Below, in pieces: positions 26,511-36,930 of a stretch of DNA of 64,000 bases; position 1 is the first letter of the stretch; the number at the start of each line of letters is the position of its first letter. The notes beneath the pieces were generated by a model, which did no database searches, was not told where the DNA came from, and worked only from the letters and a program-made list of their open reading frames with translations. The position numbers were made by a program, and so were the translations under genes. This stretch comes from Symbiodinium natans (lineage: Eukaryota; Sar; Dinophyceae; Suessiales; Symbiodiniaceae), in contig CAJNDS010000152.1 in NCBI GenBank assembly GCA_905221605.1, positions 1-64,000 of the forward strand, given 5' to 3'.

Positions 26511-27023
26511 CTACATTCGCTGCTGGACGGCTGCTTTCAGCTCGTCCACCTCGCGGCGGAGCTTCCGTATTTCCGCCATTGGCCCAAAGCCCTCAGCACC
26601 CTTCTTGATGCAGGGGATCTTGTCGGCGCAGGGGATGCAAGCACAGCATCCACACAAGCTCCAAATCTGTTGATCATCCTTACGCTCCCCCAAGGTTAGC
26701 CACCACCGGTGCTCCTCGTCCTCCATCTTCAAGCACGGAAAGCAGCAGCAGCATCCACACATAGGCATGGTGCAGCGGAATCCACAGCTTGGGTGCGGGA
26801 AGACGCAGCGGCAACCTCCCGTCGGGCAAGGGCATGGAATGCTGCACTTCGGGCATGGGCATGTCGGGCAGGCGCAGTCCTTGCAATTCAAGCACGGAGG
26901 CAAGAAGCAGCTGCAGTGCAAGCACGGCTTTGACGTGAAGAGTGGGCGCGGCAGGCACAGCCGCATGTTGCAGCAAGCACTGGTAAGGTGCTCCGGCTGC
27001 ACGGGGGCTGCTTTCTCGGTCAT
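26511..27023 (-). CDS. Intronless Cys-rich small protein, unknown function
   Basis: A 170-codon frame starting with ATG at 27,023 and ending with TAG at 26,511. About one sixth of residues are Cys, arranged as CxxC, CxC and CCCC clusters between residues 15 and 110. A Trp-rich acidic patch follows (MEDEEHRWWLTLGE), then a second Cys cluster, and finally a short amphipathic helix likely to form a coiled coil (EIRKLRREVDELKAAV). There is no signal peptide and no membrane segment. The same frame is open 35 codons further upstream, but I prefer this ATG because a possible relict spliced leader lies between the two. The Cys pattern suggests metal binding or a disulfide-rich scaffold, but it matches no family I can name. 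Confidence 0.5.
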   Translation of the reverse strand: MTEKAAPVQPEHLTSACCNMRLCLPRPLFTSKPCLHCSCFLPPCLNCKDCACPTCPCPKCSIPCPCPTGGCRCVFPHPSCGFRCTMPMCGCCCCFPCLKMEDEEHRWWLTLGERKDDQQIWSLCGCCACIPCADKIPCIKKGAEGFGPMAEIRKLRREVDELKAAVQQRM

Positions 27024-27080
27024 TGCACCTGAAGATATGCCGAGAGAACAGAGGGCACTCTTTTCTCGGGCCGCGGGCGT

Positions 27081-27098
27081 CTTGAGCCAAAGCTCCGG
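27081..27098 (-). other. Possible relict dinoflagellate spliced leader
   Basis: On the minus strand this reads CCGGAGCTTTGGCTCAAG. Its last 11 bases equal the 3' end of the dinoflagellate spliced leader, and the CCG..AG start also fits if three or four bases were lost. It sits 57 bases upstream of the ATG of the Cys-rich ORF, where a leader would lie in a retroposed mRNA. The match is short and could be chance. Confidence 0.3.
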
Positions 27099-27224
27099 AG
27101 GGACGGGGTCCGCAATTCTGAAACTCATGCGCTCGTGCTCCTGTGCTCAAGTGCGTACACACACACACACCAAAAAAATGAAAACAATATTCGACCCCCA
27201 ACCCCCAGCAGCCGCCCGATCCGC

Positions 27225-27615
27225 GGGCCACCACACTTTGTCCCTTAGGTTTTTGGAGCCAGTTCCTTTCCCAAATAGCAAATCGCACCAGCGTCCCTGA
27301 GTGTGTTGGAAAAACCTTCCCAAGTACGAAATCGCAAGCACCGCGTCCGTTAGAAATCTTCGCCGCTGCGATGAAAAACAAATAGGCACTTTGCTTGCGA
27401 TATAGTTTTTGGGAAGGTTGCTTGCAATTTGCTGTTTAAGAAGGGATTGCTTCAGAAACTCTAGGGGACACGGCGTTTGTGAATTTGGATTTGGGAAGGG
27501 ACAGTTCCCAAAAGTCAAGGGGACAGGGTGCTTGCGATTTGATATTTGGGAAGGGATTGATTCAATGACTCAGAGGGGCACGGTGCTTGCGACTTCCTAT
27601 TTAGGAAGGGAAAAG
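27225..27615. repeat. Degenerate ~50-65 bp repeat in both orientations
   Basis: Roughly six copies of a unit containing GCTTGCGATTTG, TATTTGGGAAGGGA and CTTCAGAAACTC. Copies at about 27,225-27,340 run in the opposite orientation to those at 27,395-27,615. The frames crossing it give recurrent FPNxxSQ-type peptides, which are products of the repeat. Confidence 0.7.
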
Positions 27616-30000
27616 CTGCAACAAGAGACCAAGGCACGGACACTAGGCACTTCCTTTCTCTTGCCTCTCTAGCTCTAGCCACTCGAGCTCTTCTCTCTCT
27701 CTCTGTTTCTCTTTTCCTTGCTTTTCCCTCCCTCTTCGCTTCTTTCTTGGAGTGGTGTGGTAACACCAGCTTCCAAATAAACATAAATGGACCCTGGCCA
27801 CCCACAGAGCGGCAAGGGGGAGCGGGCTGGTGGCAGCCTTGGGCCATTTTTGCCTCCCCACCCCCCCCCCAAAAAAAAAAAAAAAAACTAGGTTTCGTAT
27901 GCTTCTTGCAGTTCTGTTTGGACGAGTATCATATACGACCTTATGCACTTGTGAGTTTTGCGGATACTTTGAATATGGGAATTTTCCTTGAGAAATTATC
28001 ACCATGTTGGGAGACCTGTCGGCAACATTGATGGAAAAGCAAGACGCTTGCGAGCAATTACTAGCAACCTCTTGGAAGGTCACAGGAAATAGTGAGAGGA
28101 GATTTGCTCACAGTCTCGCGGCCCCGGGACTTGCGGTCAATGATTCGTCTTCTTTGTGTATCTTTCTTTTCCCTCTTTCTTCCTTACCTCGATTTCGCCC
28201 ATTCTCTGTCACTTTCTCACAGAAGCTTTCGCCCTTTCCCTCTCATCGTGCCATGCCCTACCCTTGCCTCCTGCTAAATGAATGAGCAAGAGAAGAATAA
28301 GAGAGAAAGAGAGGAAAGGGAGGAAGCAGGTGGGGAAAAGGACACAGCGATTCTCTCCATCTAGCACCGGATTCCGGTCTCTTTCCCTTTCGTTTACTCT
28401 CTTTCTCTCTGGCTCTGTCGCTCTATTGAAGGAAAACGGGGAAGCAAACATGCGTTGAAGACTGCTGCAAAACTCCTTGGCGTCTCCTCGAGCGGTTCCC
28501 CTGGGCTCTCACCGAGCCCAACCACATCTTCAAACCTTTCTCGGCTCTTCTTTGCTTCGCCTTACCAAACAAACTACAGCCCCACAAACTCTCTCACCAG
28601 CGCTCTACATGTGGAGCTCACTGTCCAATCAAGCCTTGCGAAGGGCCAAGCGCGTTGTTGCCGCTGGGGAAATCTGCATGGAACAACAGTGTCGTATCAT
28701 GGTCGATGATTGCAGTGTCTCAGGCTCTCGCTGTGCAGTTCTGTGGGCACATCTGGCTTTGGACGTTGCCCTTCAGGGTGCACCTTGCACGTACACAAGC
28801 TTTACTCTAAAAAGCGTTCCCACCAACCTCTAGCACACATAGAGAATCCTGCAGCGGTCTGGGAGAAAGTTAAGGTGCAGCATGCCAGCACTCGGACAAC
28901 CCTTGCTTTTGGACAAATCCCACGCCACCTTTGGTAGCAGGTATTTCGAGGGACACTTCAGAATGGCCACATGTGTTCAAGCACACTTCGGCGAGTTAGC
29001 CCTCAGTAGCCGGAACCTGTCGGAGTAGCAAGGCCCTGCTATGTACTAAAGTTCCAGGTGAGGTAGAAAGCCGGGGGGCACCATCAACAATCCCACTCAT
29101 TTCGCTGTTGTGGGACAAGGCCCACTTGCACAGATGCAACCGCATGCAATGCACAATGACTAGAATGAGGCTCGAACTGCTGCTGATTCCCTTGCTCGGC
29201 TAGTCTGGCAACACGTCGTGATTCCAGCAGGCTTCAACAAGATGAAGCACGGCACATGTGCCTTGTTTCTTAAGGAATGCGTCAGCCGCTTCACGGCCGA
29301 TGCTGCTCCACCCATGTGCAGGCAGAAGGAGCCTCGGCCCCCAAGCTTGGCACATTAGCTACTTCAAAAGTTCACAATAGTGACTAAATGTGACTAATAG
29401 TGACATATGACATATTTGTACTGCAAGCGAAGGCTCGAGCAGGACGCTCCGCACGATGGCAATCATGAGGGATCTGTTGAAAAGTGTGGATCCGCTGCTG
29501 TCTTGTGTCGGTTGGCACTTGCTGAATCTGAAGAAACATAAATGCTACGAGTGTAGCCCTCTCCTGAACATATATGACCACTACGGCTTGAGCTCGCCAA
29601 TGATGCGCACATGTGTGCCACATCCTTTGCTGTCAAGGTTGGGCAGCGAAAGGGGGATCATCGCCGCTAAATCACAGGTTTGCCTGCTAAAGCAGAAAAG
29701 AAGTTAAGAAACTTACTGGTCGGCCGTAGCAGCCCTAGCAGCCCTAGCAGCCCTAGCATGGATGTCAAATTCTGCGGATAAGTGTGTCACTTCCAGGTTA
29801 TGGAACTGACAGATGATCTTCAAGAGCTGCGCAAATTATGCAGAAATACATGCAGCAAATTGCAGCACTACAGCAGCTTTTTCTCAGCCAGCACCGACGG
29901 CAGTCCGAGGTCGTCTCAGGACTTGGCCGGCACAAGCATCCTGACGATACAGAAAATACAAACGATACAAACACTTGTCAGCGTGCACTTTAAAAAAACA
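27616..30000. other. No supported gene; poly-C/poly-A and purine-pyrimidine tracts
   Basis: A C10 run followed directly by A17 lies at 27,861-27,887. Extended CTTT/TCTC-rich and AGAG-rich stretches occupy 27,660-27,740 and 28,145-28,440. A 9-bp repeat (GCAGCCCTA, three copies) lies at about 29,731-29,757. No gene is recognisable. Confidence 0.55.
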
Positions 30001-30100
30001 GATATATATATATATATATGTATGGTACCCCCCCCCCAAGTACCTAGGTCTCATTTTCTTCCCTGTCTCAGGTACCGGCCTCAGATGACTTGCCTCTTGT

Positions 30101-30117
30101 AGGGTTTAGGGTTTAGG
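30101..30117 (+). repeat. Interstitial telomere-like TTTAGGG repeat
   Basis: AGGGTTTAGGGTTTAGG, about two and a half units of the plant-type telomere repeat that dinoflagellates also use. It lies immediately before the hairpin array, whose units also contain runs of TTTTTTAGG. Confidence 0.7.
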
Positions 30118-30120
30118 AGT

Positions 30121-31013
30121 GAAAGTGCTGTACTGTCCCTAAAAAACCAATCCCAGAAGCCGAAAGTGCTGTACTGTCCCTAAAAAACCTAAAAAACCAA
30201 TTCTGGAGGCCTATCAAGACAGGCCCTCCTCAAAAGATTTGTTTTTTAGGGACAGTACGGCACTTCGAAGGCCTGAGGTGCTGAAAGTGCTGTACTGTCC
30301 CTAAAAAACAAATCTTTTCGTGAGGGTCTACCTGTATAGGCCTCCAGAATTGGTTTTTTAGGTTTTTTAGGGACAGTACGGCACTTTCTGCTTCTGGGAT
30401 TGGTTTTTTAGGGACAGTGCGGCACTTTGAAGGCCTGAGGTGCTGAAAGTGCTGTACTGTCCCTAAAAAACCAATCTTTTCGTGAGGGTCTACCTGTATA
30501 GGCCTCCAGAATTGGTTTTTTAGGTTTTTTAGGGACAGTACGGCACTTTATGTTTATGGGATTGGTTTTTTAGGGACAGTGCGGCACTTTGAAGGCCTGA
30601 GGTGCTGAAAGTGCTGTACTGTCCCTAAAAAACCAATCTTTTCGTGAGGGTCTACCTGTATAGGCCTCCAGAATTGGTTTTTTAGGTTTTTTAGGGACAG
30701 TACGGCACTTTATGTTTATGGGATTGGTTTTTTAGGGACAGTACAGCACTTTGAGGGTTTGAGGTGCTGAAAGTGCTGTGCTGTCCCTAAAAAAACCAAT
30801 CTTTTGAAGAGGGGCTGCCTGTACAGGTCCCCAGAATTGGTTTTTTAGGCTTTTTAGGGACAGTACAGCGTTTTCCGTTTCTGGGATTGCTTTGTTAGGG
30901 ACAGTACGGCACTTTCAGCCCTTCAGATCCCCAAAGTGCTGTACTGTCCTTAAAAAACCAATCTTTTCGTGACGGCCTGCCTTGTACTTATAGGCCTCCA
31001 GAATTGGTTTTTG
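30121..31013. repeat. Hairpin array, 162-bp period, built from a 27-bp motif in both orientations
   Basis: A motif around AAAGTGCTGTACTGTCCC occurs seven times forward and about nine times as its reverse complement (ending GGGACAGTACGGCACTTT). The larger unit, marked by GAAGGCCTGAGGTGCTG, starts at 30,267, 30,429 and 30,591, with a variant copy at 30,752, so the period is 162 bp. Each unit contains both orientations and could fold into a long hairpin. The first part (30,121-30,266) is itself an inverted copy of the unit. No protein is encoded. Confidence 0.9.
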
Positions 31014-32085
31014 TTTATTCAGAAAGCACAGTTCAGCAGCAATAAAGCTAATTCAACAATTTGTTAAAAACTGTGATGTAAGTAACATTTTATCTAATCG
31101 ATGTAATGCCTAAATCACGCGACGAGGTCAAGTTTCCTGATAAGTAGGCTTTAATTAATCTAATTTGCTTTACAACTGTCATTCATTTAGTCTGGTTGAG
31201 GTTGAAGTAAAAAAAGGATAGACATGTAGTTAGTTGAATGCTATCTACCTTTTAGAATAAGAAACTACATGTAGTTTTTTCTTGGGAAGGCCTATTAAAG
31301 TATTCGTTTAAAGTTATTAATCTAGTCAGGCTGAACCAATTGAATTGTTGGATCGTGGCTTGTTTCATTTAAATTATCGAATTCGTTTAGTTAAGGGTAT
31401 ACTAATTAGTTTCATTCATTTGCTTCACCTTTAAGTGAACTAAATCCACAATTGAAATGATTTTGGCTACATTAATATCAGCAAACAAAAGGCCGTAGTT
31501 ACTGTTCTTAGTAAGTTTAGTTCATTGAATTCCTTTAGTTCATTATTGGTCTACGAACTCAATTTATTTGCTTAACCCTTCAGAAGACTAATCAAATTGT
31601 TGGAAAGACTTTACGTATGTTATTTTCCAGAAACGAAAAACTTTACTTAAATTGAGTACTGTGCTTGTTCACGAAAAGAAGAAGGAACATGTTTTAGCTC
31701 ATTCAATGAATGCTTAAGTGAAGCCATTAGGTCAGGTTCCCTATTACGCATTATGTTTTAATTAATGTAGTGTATGAACAAGTTTAATTACAGGCCTGTC
31801 TTTTCTAGCACAGAAGCAAAAACACCTTCAGAAGACTAATCAAACTGTTGGAAAGACTGTACGTATGTTATTTTCCAGAAACGAAAAACTTTAGTTAAAT
31901 TAAGTACTGTGCTTGTTCACGAAAAGAAGAAGGAACATGTTTTAGCTCATTCAATGAATGCTTAAGTGAAGCCACTAGGTCAGGTTCCCTATTACGCATT
32001 ATGTTTTAATTAATGTAGTGTATGAACAAGTTTAATTACAGGCCTGTCTTTTCTATTACAGAAGCAAAAACACGTGTAACATGAT
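31014..32085. other. AT-rich non-coding core
   Basis: The base composition drops abruptly to clearly AT-rich, unlike the roughly balanced flanks, with many TTTAGTTCATT and TTAATTAAT words. No frame reaches 60 codons on either strand. It lies wholly inside the element with (TA)n/poly-C ends. A foreign or organelle-derived origin is possible from composition alone, but no gene supports that. Confidence 0.7.
31577..32073 (+). repeat. 248-bp tandem duplication, two copies
   Basis: The copies 31,577-31,824 and 31,825-32,072 begin CCTTCAGAAGACTAATC and end with GAAGCAAAAACA. They differ at only a few positions. The near identity points to a recent unequal exchange or replication slip. Confidence 0.95.
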
Positions 32086-32267
32086 TCCGTCGCACGCTGT
32101 GTTGCACTGCTTGCTGCGTCTGTCGCCTATGTGTTGGGCAGTATCCTCCATTCCGTTCATGCGATTCAAAAAACACGTTTTTTAGTAAATCCTACGAAAA
32201 ACACACTCTTTTTTAAGTAAAACCTAGGCGCTACGGGGGGGGGTAGCATATATATATATATATATAC

Positions 32268-33234
32268 TTTGATCTTGCAGCCACGAGTCGCAAAGACCGC
32301 AGTAAATCCGTGTAAAGCGGTCTTCCGCACCTCCCAGTGTCTTTCCCAGACCAACGACCGTGGAACAACGCATAGATGCGGACTCAGAGCCTCCGAGCGT
32401 TCGCTCAACTCCGAGGCCGGCAGCACCAGTCCTGGCCTGGGATGCGCTTGCTTGCGCTTGCTTGCGCTTGCTTGCACTTTGCGCAGCGCCGGGTCGGGGC
32501 CGAGTCGGGGCCGAACCAGTCCGGGGCCGAGTCGGGCCGAGATGGAGTAGACAAAAAAGATGGAAAAAATCCCCACGCCGTGTGCCCAAACAAAGCGGGG
32601 ATGCGTCGATTGCGTTGGACTCAGTTGGATTCGGCGAGGACTAGGAAGACGACGCGCCAATCTCTCCGTTGCAGAAAAAGCCACTCACGCGCCTCAGCCA
32701 TTGCAAGAACAGTACACAACAAAGCTACAACGCGCACGGCAAACCCCACGCGCCAAACTGCCAAACCTGTGAGGTACGAGCTGTCCCAGTTCCTCTCCCA
32801 GAGCTTCTTGCAGTGCCCGTGCATCAACATGCCGCTCTCCGTACAAGCCCTTGTCAGGTGAACGAAGCTGAGCGCATGCCACAACAGAGTGCATGTCCAA
32901 GTCCAATCCAGCCTCGCCCCTTCCGTTGCAGGTGAAAAGCAGAGAACCTATAGGTTCCTGCACGCAGATACAAACACGCTACATCAGAAACAGGTCCGAC
33001 CTTCTCCCGCCTTGCTCCCGCTGAATGCTCGCTCCAATCTCAGCTATGTAGCAGGACCCCATGACATGTATACACCATTATACACCGAGTCAAAATGTAA
33101 GCCGTGTGCCGGTATCTCTTCAGCATGAGCTTCAAGTCGCTCTGTGCGGAGTCTTTGTCTCGCACATGGAAGCGCAGCGGCTGGCCCTTCAAGTCACAAT
33201 GCAACTCGACTCAGTCCAATTCTCCAATGGTCAG
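32268..33234. other. No supported gene; 10-bp GCTTGCTTGC repeat and GGGGCCGAGTC repeat
   Basis: A three-copy CGCTTGCTTG repeat lies at 32,445-32,478, followed by four loose copies of CGGGGCCGAGTC at about 32,488-32,540. The frames across both are Leu/Ala or Gly/Pro/Arg-rich repeat products. I see no gene. Confidence 0.6.
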
Positions 33235-33420
33235 TATCGGCTTTGGAAACTACAACAGGATTTGGAAGCTAGGCATAATTCTGGAGACTTGAAAACGCAG
33301 CTTCTAACTTAGAACTGGAAAGCGTCGATTCGGGAAACTAGAAAACACGGATTGGGAAACTGCGACTTCGTGAAACTGCAAACCACTGGCTGAGAAACTT
33401 GGAGATCGCGGAATCGGAAT
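33235..33420. repeat. Degenerate GATTCGGAAACT repeat, copy cluster 2
   Basis: Six to seven imperfect copies of a unit of about 25-28 bp, with cores such as GATTCGGGAAACTAGAAAAC and GATTGGGAAACTG. It is related to the cluster at 8,095-8,165. No frame runs usefully through it. Confidence 0.6.
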
Positions 33421-33660
33421 CGATGACTCGAAAAATCAAAGACGGGTTTGCTTTTAGGTCCCGGCTCTCCGTAGATAACGGGAATCCAAGGGGTGGAACC
33501 GAGTGCTGTGAAAGGGAGATACAGGGAGTGAGGCCAGCGAAGACCAGGTAAGAGGGACGCATGGGCCATGCACGGGACGCCGTATGTGATCCCCACTACC
33601 CCGCCCACCGCCCCCGCTCCCAAACCCTCCCAACCCCCTTTCCTGGCAGCACGAACGTGC

Positions 33661-34185
33661 TCATTCATGTGATGCAGTGGCCGGAGAGGCGCGCATCCGT
33701 TTCCTAAAAGCATACATACACCTGGATACACCTGGAAACATCCTGCGACACCGCTCTGAGGCTCTTGTTCCTTTCTGCGACGTGGCCTCGGAGATGCCAG
33801 GACCAAGGACAAAGCTTCCATCTTCGATCACCTCGAACTTTTCAGCTACAATCAGCTGATAAGGCAATGCATGATGAAGCCAAACCTGTGATATGCCACG
33901 GATGAGCCAATCTCCATCATCAACCTTGCCCAAAAGAAGGTTTTCCAAGTTTCTGCAAGTATATTCAAGAACATTCTGGAACCCGCTGAGGGTGATGCTG
34001 AAGTTTCGCTCTCGCCCTGGCCTTGATACTCGCTGCTACTCACAACAAGCTGAATTAACAGCCGAGAACAGTCCACTACAAAGGCGTGCACGGCCCAGCC
34101 CCACAACCAAGTTCGTCTGCATCTTGGCCTGAAGATCCTCTGCAAATAGCTCAAATCTTGTTGTAAAGCGACCCCTGTCAAATAA
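33661..34185 (-). pseudogene. Candidate exon or gene remnant with one in-frame TAG
   Basis: One minus-strand frame is open from 34,185 to 33,661 except for a single TAG at 34,036-34,038. Both sides look strongly protein-like. Upstream are QAKMQTNLVVGLGRARLC and a helical segment. Downstream are SGFQNVLEYTCRNLENLLLG, a DDGDW patch and then EKFEVIEDGSFVLGPGISE. The codons around the stop (TGTTGTGAGTAG) contain a consensus-like GTGAGT donor, but no plausible acceptor gives a normal intron, so a nonsense mutation is the simpler reading. The last 30 codons before 33,661 are probably not coding. I recognise no family. Confidence 0.4.
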
Positions 34186-36930
34186 TCAGGCGCCGCCTTG
34201 CTTACAGCACCGAAGATGAGCATCAACGCTTCCTTTGCCGGCCTCGCTCATGAAACTCTGCTGGAATCAATCGACATAGCTTCTGTTGACACCATTGCCC
34301 CTGCCTTCCTCCAATGCCCACGCACACAGGGCCCGAAACATTGGTTATCCGAACCTCAGTCTATGGCAAGGTCTATGGCATACCACACTGGGTCAAGTGC
34401 ACGGAAGATTTGTAACTGTATGTTAGTACTGGGATACATTCATCAGCCAGAGGACCAAAGCCCCAGTTACATGTGAGAGTACTCTCACTTCGGAGAGAAG
34501 TAAATTCAGAGGTGGATGTGAAGAAAGTGATATATACCGCACAATATGACATGGAATGCATACAAACGGATGCTTCCATGACATCCTATGTATGTAAAGC
34601 GAGCAATCACCTCTGCTGACATGCGACCACATGCGACCACATTCCTCTACAAACGAACCTGAACCCACGCCGCTTGACCCCCGAGCCCAATCACGACGGC
34701 CGATGGCACTTGCTGATTTGCCAAAGGGACAGAGGAAGAAGGAGACAAAAGCAGACCCAGGTCCAGCGAAGTGCTTCTGTATCTTCTGTCGCGAGAATCT
34801 GGACGGCAGTTCATGTGTCAGTGAAATCCGGTGCAATGGGCTGAAGTGCACCATGCACCCACCCGTCGCGCAAACAACGCCCGCAGTGGAGAACTACGTC
34901 CAGTTGCTGCCGCACTGCCCAAGCGCCACTTGTGCATGATCGAACTTGAAATGCGGGTGTGTAGCCCGGGTGTATCACATGTGTCGGCTAGGTGGGCCAG
35001 GCAGCCAATCACAGCCAGTGGACGCATCAGAAGCTTAGCTGCAGACTGCGGGTCCCACCCCCAAGCAGCCCTGACACACCACTGTATGAACCTCAAAGGA
35101 TGCTTTGCTACGCATGGGCCAGCGTGTGAATCGATGAACTCAGTTGGGCACATCCATCTGCGTGAGGAGAAGCCTGCACATCATGACGTGATGTGGCTCT
35201 TGGTGTAGGTCAAATGTGAAGAAGTCGAGAGCCCAGCCCGCAGACCCCCTGGCTCAGAAGCCGGGCTTTATTGCCTATCAAGGTTTGCCCCTTCGTTGCG
35301 CCACTTCGCTGAAGGATTGACATTGACAAAACGGTCATGGAACAGCCTTTAGAGCAAATGGCCATAGAAGGCATGAAAGAGGACCGTCCCTGCGTTCCCA
35401 CCTCTCAGCATTTAGGCTGACACCGTGACACAAGTGAAAGCAATGTGAAATGTAAAGATGTTCAAGATGTTCAACTCCAAGAAGGTCCTGCAGCGCAGCA
35501 GTGATGCCACCAGCTTTGGGGACCTCAAAGGACCCACCTGACACACCTTTGACACGCCTTTGACACACCTTTGACACACCTTTGACACACCTTTGAACAC
35601 GCTCGCAGATCGTGCAAAAGGCACCTTGGGGAAGCTTTCGTCCAAACTTTGCCTCAACAACCAAATCTTTGCTGAAACGTCCCATGCATTGCTCTTGTGA
35701 GGCAAAGGCATGATGTCCTCAATTGGTCCAAACGGGTCTGCAAGCAGAATCATGGAGCGCACCTCTCCACTATCAGCCTCAGCTACTTTGTATGCATAGG
35801 CACATGTGTCGTACGACTTCTGACGACCAGCACAGTTACCGTGCTGCGACTACGACGCCCAAGGCTCGCAAGTTCCAGGAAAGGGCAACTTTTGAAAATC
35901 CGCTTTAGAACTTGCTGCGCCTCTTGGACTCAAGCCCTCCAGAACCTGCTTTGGAACAGCCCCAAAAACTTCCCATCCATCCCTGATCCCTCCCACCTAG
36001 CCGGGCCTAGCCCGTCACACCACCTCCTTTCTCATTGCAAAAAAGATTGCAAATGGTTTTGGGATCCTTGCTGCACGTCAATGCGGAAACACTTCGAATC
36101 ATGGACGGACTGCCCAAGGGTGCCGTGCTTGCAAATAGCCACCGTTCAAGCTGAGGCGATGGCCATCCGGTTTATGAGTGCCAAATCTCCCTCCGCCTTT
36201 CTCATGACAGCATGGCAGCAGAAAGAAAATGACACACACACACACACCAAAATAGCAAATCAACACGCATAAGTGGGCGGCATTTGCTCCGAGGAAGAAA
36301 GGCACAGCCTTTCTGAAAAAAAAGATCGATCGATCATTGCCACTGGCCGAGGTGCAACACGGCTTCAGGCCCTGGCACCAGAGCTTCGAACCACAGCCAC
36401 GGATAGCACAAAGCCAGCTTCAACCTGCATCGAAACACGAAACGGAAGCCTGAAATGGCCTGAGGACTCCTACGTCCAGTCCAACTCAAAAGCTTGCCTC
36501 GCAAGGCTTCCGCTGGCCTCCCACATATTCCTCACAACTTCTCTATGAGATTGTTAAGCTTTTGATATTTGTTGAAGCTTTGTGCAGAATGTTTGTGGCG
36601 ATTCGCCGCTCAGATCCTGGCAGAAGCCATGTGACCTGAAAAAGCGTAAATTCTATCGCAATGAAGCAATACAACACAAGAAACAAAGTGTGATTCAAAT
36701 GTACATCGATACATGCACGGCCTGTCGTTTGGCCAATGGCACCTGGACATGCACCGCCAACCTGCCCCACGACTCCACGACTCGAGTTGCACAAATTGGG
36801 CTCCCACTGGTATTGCCGATATTGCTCTTCAATGTAGGATGCGGGCTACGTGCTCGACGTCCAACCTATCACTCCATGATCCCACATTGTTGCGAGACTC
36901 ACTTGTATCACGTGATGGTGTCATCTGATT
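34186..36930. other. No firmly supported gene; 11-bp repeat inside
   Basis: A plus-strand frame at 34,631-34,939 has a short Cys-rich patch (CFCIFCRENL) that could be an exon, but nothing supports it further. An 11-bp repeat lies at 35,537-35,594, and a short (CA)n tract lies near 36,236. I see no RNA genes. Confidence 0.45.
35537..35594. repeat. 11-bp tandem repeat ACACCTTTGAC, 5 copies
   Basis: Five copies of ACACCTTTGAC with one variant (ACGCCTTTGAC). On the minus strand it reads as a Lys-Val-Cys/Gln-Arg-Val repeat in shifting frames, which is an artefact of the 11-bp period. Confidence 0.9.

Larger units (their letters stand above)
30001..32267. mobile_element. 2.3-kb non-coding element with inverted (TA)n/poly-C termini
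   Basis: The left end (30,001-30,048) reads (TA)n, GTATGGTA, C10, AAGTA, CCTAGG. The right end (32,224-32,267) is the inverted counterpart: CCTAGG, CGCTAC, G9, TAGCA, (TA)n. No other part of the window carries this arrangement. The interior has no frame longer than 60 codons except where the flanks are crossed. It holds a TTTAGGG block, a hairpin array and an AT-rich core. The best reading is a non-autonomous, MITE-like or composite foldback element. No clear target duplication is visible because the ends are (TA)n, so insertion at a TA-rich site is possible but unproven. Confidence 0.55.
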
